In this document: one piece after another, positions 52,771 to 61,700 of the stretch
Layout: each line of letters starts with the position of its first letter
Position numbering within the stretch: position 1 is the stretch's first letter
Source of the DNA: Gordonia insulae
GTDB taxonomy: Bacteria; Actinomycetota; Actinomycetes; Mycobacteriales; Mycobacteriaceae
Assembly: GCF_003855095.1 (NCBI RefSeq)
Contig: NZ_CP033972.1
Span: forward strand, 5,022,001 to 5,086,000
Length of the DNA: 64,000 nt
Direction of reading: 5' to 3'
Translations under genes and position numbers: made by a program
The notes under the pieces: model-generated
What the model saw: only the letters and a program-made list of their open reading frames with translations
The model's database searches: none
Told to the model about the DNA's origin: nothing

Positions 52771-55700
52771 ATGAACGAGTACGTCCCCACACACACCTCC
52801 TACCTCAGCGCGGCCCAACACGCCCTCTGGACTACCCAGCAGGCCATCCCCGATGTCCCGATCAACGCTGCGCAGTACGTGGAGATCGACGGACCCATCA
52901 ACGTTGATGAGTTCGTCCACCACACCAGCGAAGCTGTCCGTCGATCGAAGTTCATGCAAGTGCGTTTCGAGGACTCGGACGACGGACTGGTCGGGGTGTA
53001 CGACCCCTCATTGCACTACTGGGCGGACGTCATCGACCTCCGTGGTGAGGACGATCCGCGGAGTACGGCGGAAGCGATGATGCGGGAGGACTATTCACGT
53101 CCTCTCGATCCTCGGGTCGACCGCACCACCCGAGGTTGCCTCTTCATCCTTGGTGACGAGAAGTTCTTGGTGTACAACCGCGCTCATCATCTGGTCACCG
53201 ACGGCATCGGGGCCAAAGAGCGCATGGTCGAGGCGTTGGCCGCGTACACCGCCGGGGTGAAGGGCACACCGCTGCCGGCGGAGAAGCCGGTCGACTTCGA
53301 CCTGCCCGCACGGGCGGATGCGAAGTACCGATCGTCAAGTCGGTTCGAGACCGATCGTGCGTACTGGCGGGAGGCGATGGCCGGCGTCGGGATGGGCAGG
53401 ACACTCGCACACCGTCACGGTGCTCCGGCGGCGATCGGCTGGAGTGGGGCAGCGCCGATCCCTGACGCGACGATGAAACTGCTGCATCGTGTGGCAGAAC
53501 AGCATTCGACGATCCTTCCGACTCTGATCACTGCCGCCTTCGGCGCCTACCTCAGCCGAGCCGCCGACGGGGACGAAGTCATCTTTCAGTTCCCCGTGGC
53601 GGCACGCACCACTGCTGAACTTCGGTCGACGCCGCTGCCTGTTGCGAACACCGTCCCGCTGCGGACGCACGTCGCAGCTGACGGAACGGTGGAATCTGCG
53701 CTGCAGACCACCCAGTCGGCACTTATGGGCGCCCTCCGCCACCAGCGCTACCGGGGCGAGGACATCTGGGCCGACGTCGCCGCCGATGAGACCAGCGGAC
53801 GAACCCCGCGCACCGCAGCGCAGGAACGCTCCGGGCCGATGCTCAACCTCATGCTTTTCGATCGCGAGTTCCCCTGCGGCGACGCAACCGCGACGTTCCA
53901 CATCCTGACCGTCGGACTCGCCGACGACCTGACGATCAACATCTATCCGCTGCCGGGGAAGTCGGGCTCCGACTCGCTGATGGTCGGGTTCGAGGCGAAT
54001 CCGAATCGGTACGCGCAAGCCGAGGTCGATGAACATCACCGCCAGTTCCTCGGGATGTTGGAGACGTTCTCGCGGGCGTTGTTGGAGGCGCCTGGGATGT
54101 TGGTTGGGGATTTGGGGTTTGTGGGGGTGGGTGGTCTCGATACGTCCTCGCCTAGCGGCTCGGACTACTCGTCCAGCGGGGGAGGCTTTGAGGTTCGGGA
54201 TGCGCGCGGGCATCGGGTGCCGGCGTGGATGACCGGCGAGATATGGGTGGACGGGGAGCGGACCGGGGACCTCGGACACATTGATGGGACGAGCGGGGAG
54301 CTCGTCGTCGATCACCGGCTCGCGGATCAGGTGGTCGTCGACGGTGTCCGGGTCGATCTCGGTGAGCTCGAGCAGGCAGCCCTCGAGGTCGTCGGAGTAC
54401 AAGCAGTAGTCGCGGTGGCGGGGGCGACGGGGCTGGGCATCGGAATCCTCGCCGACGACAACGCAGATCGCGATCGCCTTCCGGCCGCGGTGCGTCGTCG
54501 TGTGAACTCGGTAGTTCCACAAGTCATCTGGCCAGACAAGGTCGCACTGATCGACAGTGTGCCGACCACCGCGTCGGGTGTCGCTGACCGGGACGCAGTT
54601 GCGCTCCTGCTCGCCGCCACGCGGTCGGCCCCCAAGCCTTACAGCGCACCCCGGACTCCGACCGAAGAAGCTGTGGCCGAGGCCGTCGCGGCCATCGTGG
54701 GCGTCGAGCGCCCGTCGATGGACGACGACTTGGTCCAGCTCGGCGCCAACTCCATGGCTTTCATGCAGCTGGCCGCGCACTTGGGCGCGTCGCTCAAGGT
54801 GGTCGTCGGGGTACGGGAACTCAACGATGTGGCCACTCTGCGTGACCTCGCGACGGTTATCGAGAAAGCTGCCCCCCGGCGGGAAAGTGCGGGAGGTGCG
54901 GTGCAGTACCGGCCGACCCGTGCGCAGCAGGAGATCTGGCTGCTGAATCGTGCGGACCAGCACGCCATCGTCTACCACCTGCCGGTTCACCTTTCGCTGG
55001 TCGCCGGCGTCACCGCAGACATCGTGCGCAAGGCGCTGATCGACGTCGCCGGCCGCCATGAAGCGCTGCGCACCATCTACCCCGACGACGACGGCGAACC
55101 ACTGGCGTCGGTGCGAAGTGTCGCCGATGCCATTGCGGCAGCACCGATCACCCGCGCCACCCTGGACGCCGCCGGCATCGAACGCGCCGTGTCCACCCCC
55201 TTCGACCTCACCGTGGCCGCGCCGTGGCGGGCGGTGATCGACGAGTCCGGCGACACCGTCGACCTCGTCCTGGTGGCCCACCACATCGCCATCGACGAAT
55301 GGTCGCTGCCCATTGTGCTCGAGGACTTCTCGCACGCCGTGCAGGCGCGGATGGCCGGCGACGAGCCACTGTGGCAGAGCGAGGCGATCGGGTTCAGCGC
55401 CACTCTCGAGGCGCGCGACCCGTCCGAGGACTCGGCCGGCAAGTTCTACTGGCTGCGCACCCTGCGCCGCGCGCCGACACAGATCGTGCTGCCGGCACCC
55501 GCGACAGCTCACACCGCCGGACTGACCCGCGGACCGGCCACCTACCTGCGCCGCACCATCGACGGTGACATCCGCGACGCGGCCGTCGAGCGTGCCCGCA
55601 CCGCCGACACCACCCTCAACTCCCTGCTGTGCGTGGCGCTCTCGACGACCTTGAGCGACTACACCGACACAGACGACCTCGTACTGTCGATGCCCGTCGC

Positions 55701-58700
55701 CGGCCGCGAGACCAGCGACGAACTCCACCAGGTCGGCATGTATGTGCAGACCGTGCCATTGCGCACCAACGGCATTCGGAAACTGATCGTGACCGAGGCA
55801 CTCACGCGAGTCGGTGCATCCGTGAGCAAGGCGCTCCAGCATGCGGCGTCGGCGCCGACCGGCCTGTCGGACGTGATATTCGCCTACCACGCCGACCAAC
55901 CCGACGTCACCGCGTCCGGCATCATCGCCGACGGCGACAGCCTGCCCACCTTCCAGGCGCGAACCGCGTTGGAGTTCAGCATCGTCGACGGTCCGGATGG
56001 ACTCGAGGTGACGCTCACTGTTGCCAGTCAACACGTCGATGTAGGTGCGGCCGAACACATCCTCGACCGATTCCTCGCCACCGTCGCCGGGCTCGCGCAG
56101 GCGGACGGTGCAGGGCCGGTGGTCGCCTGCGCGCCGGTCACCGCCTGGCCGGCGCGAACGTCGCGCACGACGCTCCTGATCGATCCGGTCGACGCGCTGT
56201 TACGGCATACCGCCTCCCGACCGCACGCCACAGCACTGGTCGCGGGCGACGATCGACTCACCTATCGGCAGCTCACCGCTCGAGCCCGTGACCTCGCCGC
56301 CCGGCTGACGCAGCTCGGGGTGCGTCACGGGGATCGGGTGGCCTTGATGACGCCCGGCGGCTCGGACACCGTCGTCGCGATGATCGCGACGCTGATGATC
56401 GACGCCGTGTATGTGCCGGTGGACCCGGACCATCCGCAGGCACGAATCGATCTGCTGCTCAACGCGACCGAGCCTGCAGCGTTGGTGACCGCCGGCCTCC
56501 GGGTGACGTCGGGCGCGGGACTCGCGGTCGCCGATCCGATCCCGGGTGGCGCGTACGTGATCCACACGTCCGGATCGACGGGTGTGCCCAAGGGGGTGGT
56601 GGTCACCCGCGCCAACGTCGCCGCCATGCTCGGGGCCGCCCTCGATGTCGTCGGCGCCGATGAGCGTGACGTGTGGAGCTGGGTGCACTCCTACACCTTC
56701 GACTTCTCGGTGTGGGAGATCCTCGGCGCGTTGGCTTCTGGGGGCAGCGTCGTCGCGGTCGACCGTGTAACGGTGCGTGACCCCCGACTGCTCGCCGCCA
56801 CCCTCGATCTGCACGCCGTAACGATCCTGTCGCAGACGCCCACCGCGTTCGGGGTGCTGACCGACCCGGCGGTCGTCGGGCCGGGAGCGCTCGCGATGGT
56901 TCGCGCCGTGGTGTTCGGTGGGGAGGCGTTGAGTCCGGCGGCGTTGCGGGGGTTTGTGGATCGGCGGGTGGGGGTGGGTGGTGGTGGTTTCGATACGTCC
57001 TCGCCTAGCGGCTCGGACTACTCAACCACCGGGGAACGCTCGCCTAGCGGCTCGGACTACTCAACCACCGGGCAGGGCGGCTCGGAGTGCTCAACCGGCG
57101 GGCAGGGCGGCTCGGACTACTCGACCAGCGGTGGGAGGGCGGAGTACTCGACCGGCGGTGAGGGCGGCTCCGGTCGGGGTTTGCGGCTGATCAACATGTA
57201 CGGGATCACCGAGACCACCGTGCATCTGACCGCCTGCGACGTCGATGTCGACGACGAACGGAGCATCGTCGGCGCACCGCTGGACGGCGTCGCGTGGGCG
57301 GTGCTGGACTCCCGGCTCACACCGGTACCCACTGGCGCAGTTGGCGATCTGTACATTGCGGGCGAACAACTCTCGCTGGGCTACCTGAACGCGCCTGCCC
57401 TCACGGCGGCACGGTTCGTCGCCGACCCGGCCGGCAGCGGCGCGCGGATGTACCGCACCGGAGACCGCGTCCGGGAAGTCGAACCAGGCCGCCTCGTCTA
57501 CCTGGGCCGCGTCGACGACCAGGTGCAGCTGCGCGGCCACCGCATCGAACTCGGTGAGATCGCGACCGTTCTGCGCTCGGTGCCCGGCGTCGGGGACGTG
57601 CGGGTGATGGTCGCGCCCGGCCAGACCGCGGGCGACGAGCGGCTCGTCGCCTTCGTCACCGAAGACGGATTCGCCAACCGCGACGCGCTGCTGGCCCTGA
57701 CCGAGGCCGCGTTGCTCGACGCCTGCGTGGCCCGACTCCCGGCGTACGCGGTGCCGGCCCGGGTGTGCATCGTCGAGGGCTATCCGATGACCCCGACGGG
57801 CAAACTCGATCGGGAGAAACTGCTTGCCGGCCTGCTTGACTCGCCGACTTCGTCACGGGAGCTGGCGGGGTTGGAAACGGCAGTCGCGGCCGCGATGCAC
57901 GCGGTGATCGGCGACGGTGCCGACCCGTCCCCGGACACCAACTTCTTCGCCGCCGGCGGGACGTCGCTGTCGGCGGCGCGATTCGCTGCCGCCCTGGCCG
58001 CCGCCGGCCACCCCGTCGGCGTCGGCGACATCTTCGATCACCCCACCGTCGAGGGGCTGGCCCGGATGATCGAGAACGCGTCGTCGAGCGACGCGTCCGC
58101 CGAACACCTGCCGTCGCTCGGTGTGCAACGCGACGAGCCGCAGCACCTGCCGCTGACGCCCGAGCAGATGGACATCTGGCTTCGCTGGCGCACGCAGCCC
58201 GACTTCACCGGGTACCTCATGCCGCTCGCGATACCGGTGCCGGCCTCACCCGACACCGTGCGTCGAGCAGTCGCGACGATCGTCGGGCGACACGATGCGC
58301 TGCGCACCAGCTTCCCACTCCACGATGCATCGCCCTACCAACGGCGTTGGAGCGACGACGAACTCGCGGAGTATCTCGCCGGGGAACTCTCGACCCGGGT
58401 CCCCGCCACGTCGGCGGAGACAGCGCTGAGCTCACTGGTGACGCCCATCGACGTCGGCGCGGCGCTGCCATGGCGGGTGCGGGTCACCGAATTCTATGGC
58501 GAGACTTGGATTCTGGTCGTCGTGCATCACATCGCGGTGGATGGCGAGTCGTTGCCGATCCTGCGGGACGAGTTGGCCCGGGAGATCTCCGGGTCGACGG
58601 GCGCCGCCAACACCGTCGACTACCGGCAGTACACGATGTGGCGCGACGAGACGGTGCGTGCGCGAGAGGCGGAACTCGTCGCGCACTGGTCGTCAGCGTT

Positions 58701-61700
58701 CACCGAACCGGTACGCCCGCTGATGCTGCCCGAGATCAACCTGCGCGCCGCCGCCAACGACGAGGCCGAGGTTGCGGTACATCGGGCGTCGGGGTCGCTC
58801 GCGGACTCGCTGACCGGCGCTCTCGATGCGCTCGCGGTGCAGCGGCGGACCACGGCGTTCATCGTGGTGCACACGGCGCTGGCGGCGGTGCTTGCCCGGC
58901 AGGGTGATTCGCCGGTCGTCACGATCGGGACCGCGGTGTCGGGGCGTCTCGATCCACGACTGGCGACAGTGCCGGGCTTGTTCGCGCGCGCCGTTCCGCT
59001 GCACACGGCGATCGACCTCGACCTCCCGTTCGGTGAGCTGTTGGCGCGGGTGACCGACGTCGACCTCGGTGCGTTCGCGCACTCCGACCTGCCGCTGACG
59101 GCGATCGCTGACATCGCCGACCCAGGCCGCGCGGGGGCGGGGACGCCGCTGTTCGAGGTGTCGTTCGGGATGGTGCCGGATGAGGTTGTGTCGGGTTGGT
59201 CGGGCGGCGGTGGTCTCGATACGCCGTCTCGTCGGCTACTCGACCAGCGGGGGGACCGCTTGGGTGGGGGTGATGGTCTCGATACGCCGTCTCGCCTGGC
59301 GGCTCGTCGGCTACTCGACCAGCGGAAGGGTGGCGTCGGTCTCGACCAGCGGGAGGGCGGCGTCGGTCTCGACCAGCGGGAGGGCGGCGAGGGCGATGCG
59401 TTCGGCGTTCCGCTGTTCGGCATCGACGTCTCGATGTACCGCGCCGACGGGCACCTGCACCTGACCATGACCTGCACCGACCGGGTCGCGTCCGCGGAGC
59501 GGCTTGATGCCCTGTGCCGCCTCGTCATCGACACGCTGGGCCGAGCCGTCACCGACGTCGACCGGCCGACCACTGCACTGCTCACCGGCGCCGACGCGGT
59601 CCCGCAGTCAGCGCGGCCGGCCGAAACCCTTGCCGACCTGCTCTCCACCGGACTCGCCGACCACCCGGACGCGATCGCCGTGCACGACGGCACCGCACTC
59701 ACCAACGTCGAACTCGACCGCCTCGCCACCACCCTCGCCCGGGATCTCATCGCCCGCGGCATCGGACCGGGCGACATCGTGGTGCAGCAGCTCCCGCGGT
59801 CGGTGTGGGGCGTCATCGCCACCGTGGCCGTCGCCCGGACCGGGGCCGCCTTCGTCAATGTCGACCCCGCCGACCCGGCCGAACGTCGACGCTCCGTCGT
59901 CGCGCGGTGCCGGCCACGAGCCGTCCTGACGCTGACCGACCATGCGCGGGAACTCGATCCGTCGACCGCGGTGATCGCCGTCGATCAGATCACGCCGCCG
60001 GCCGAAACAGCGCCGTTCGACGTGACCGAGCGGGTGCGACCGCTGCGCGTCGACGACGCCGCCTACCTGACCTTCACCTCCGGCACCACCGGGACGCCGA
60101 AGGGCGTCGTGGTCACCCATCGCGGCCTCGCCGGGTGGGCGCGGGACACCGTCACGCGGCTGCACCTCACCGAAGACGACCGCGTACTGCACACGTACGC
60201 AGTCGGATTCGACGCCCACCTGATGGGCATCGTGCCGGCCCGGATCGTCGGCGCGCCCATCGTCATCTGTCCGCCCGACGTCATCGCCGCCGACGACCTC
60301 CGCGACGTGATCACCCACCACGACGTCACCGTGTTGCTGAGCACACCGTCGGTGCTCGCGACACTGCACCCCCACGAACTGCGTGGAGTCCGGCACGTCG
60401 CCGTCGGTGGTGAACCCCTCGGTGCCGCGCTGGTCCGCGACTGGACGTCGGTCGCCACGATGAGCAACGAATACGGACCCACCGAATCCACCGTCGCGGT
60501 GAGCAGTGCGCGTTTCACCGACCCCGTCGACGGCAGCGTCCCGATCGGAGCCCCGATCGCAGGCGTGACCGCTCACGTCCTCGACAGCCGGCTACGAGCG
60601 GTACCCGCGCACACCGTCGGCGAACTGTACGTCGCCGGAAGCTGCTTGGCCCGAGGCTATCTCGACGACCCGGCTCTCACCGCGGCTGCGTTCATCGCCG
60701 ACCCGGCCGGCTCGGGTGAACGCATGTACCGCACCGGCGACCTCGTGCACCGTCGTGCCGACGGCACACTGGTGATCCACGGCCGCACCGACGATCAGGT
60801 GAAAATACGCGGCATCCGACTCGAACCGTCGGAGATCGACGTCGCCCTGACGAGGCTGCCCGAGGTGGCGAACGCGGTCACCGCGGTCCGCACCACCGCG
60901 GGCGGCGAGAAGATCCTCGTCTCGTGGGTCGCCGCCGAACCGGGCACCGACATCCGGCCCGACACGCTACGCACCGAACTGTCGCATGTGCTGCCACGCA
61001 GCATCATTCCGTCGGACATCATCTCCGTCGCATCACTGCCGATCGGCCGCAACGGCAAGGTCGACCTCGCCGCGCTGCCCGAACCCGAGACCGTCCCGAC
61101 GACCGCGGTGACGGCGCTGTCCCACGCCACCCACCATCTCGTCGCCGGAATCTGGGCCGAGGTGCTCGACGTGCCGGTCGACCACCTCGACGCCGACGCC
61201 GACTTCTTCGCGGTCGGCGGCACATCGCTGTCCGCGACGCGGGTCTCCTCCCGGTTGGCCGCGGCGACCGGCGTCGACGTCCCGGTCCGCGTGCTGTTCG
61301 AATCGCGATCGCTGCGCGCGGTGGCGGACTACCTGGACGAGCAGCGCGGCGCCGACACCGGGTCGGCACCGGAGTCGCTGCCGGTTCCCGAGCATTTGCC
61401 ACTGGCACATCCGCAGCGCCGCATGTGGATTCACCACCGCTACGACCCGGAATCCACCGCCTACCACGTTCCGGTGGTGATCCGCATCGCCGGCGACATC
61501 GACATCGCGGCCCTGCAGAAGGCGGTCGACGCGGTGGTCGACACGCACGCCGTGCTGCGCACCGTGTACCCCGACACCGAAGCCGGGCCGGTCCAACGCA
61601 TCCTCGACCGGGCCGGACCCGTGCTGCGGCACGAGACGGTCGAAACAGGCGACGAGCGCGTGGCCATCGACGACTTCCTCTCCGCACCTTTCGATCTGGA

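Noticed and set aside
53335..56058. A 907-codon open frame on the minus strand
   Set aside because: It lies opposite the NRPS, in a GC-rich frame that stays open by composition. It shows no domain, while the plus strand reads clear C, A and T motifs. The same holds for the 849-codon minus frame at 61033-63582.
57010..57140. Regular 30-nt repeats that could suggest a CRISPR array
   Set aside because: Units are contiguous with no unique spacers and are translated within the NRPS; no cas gene is present.
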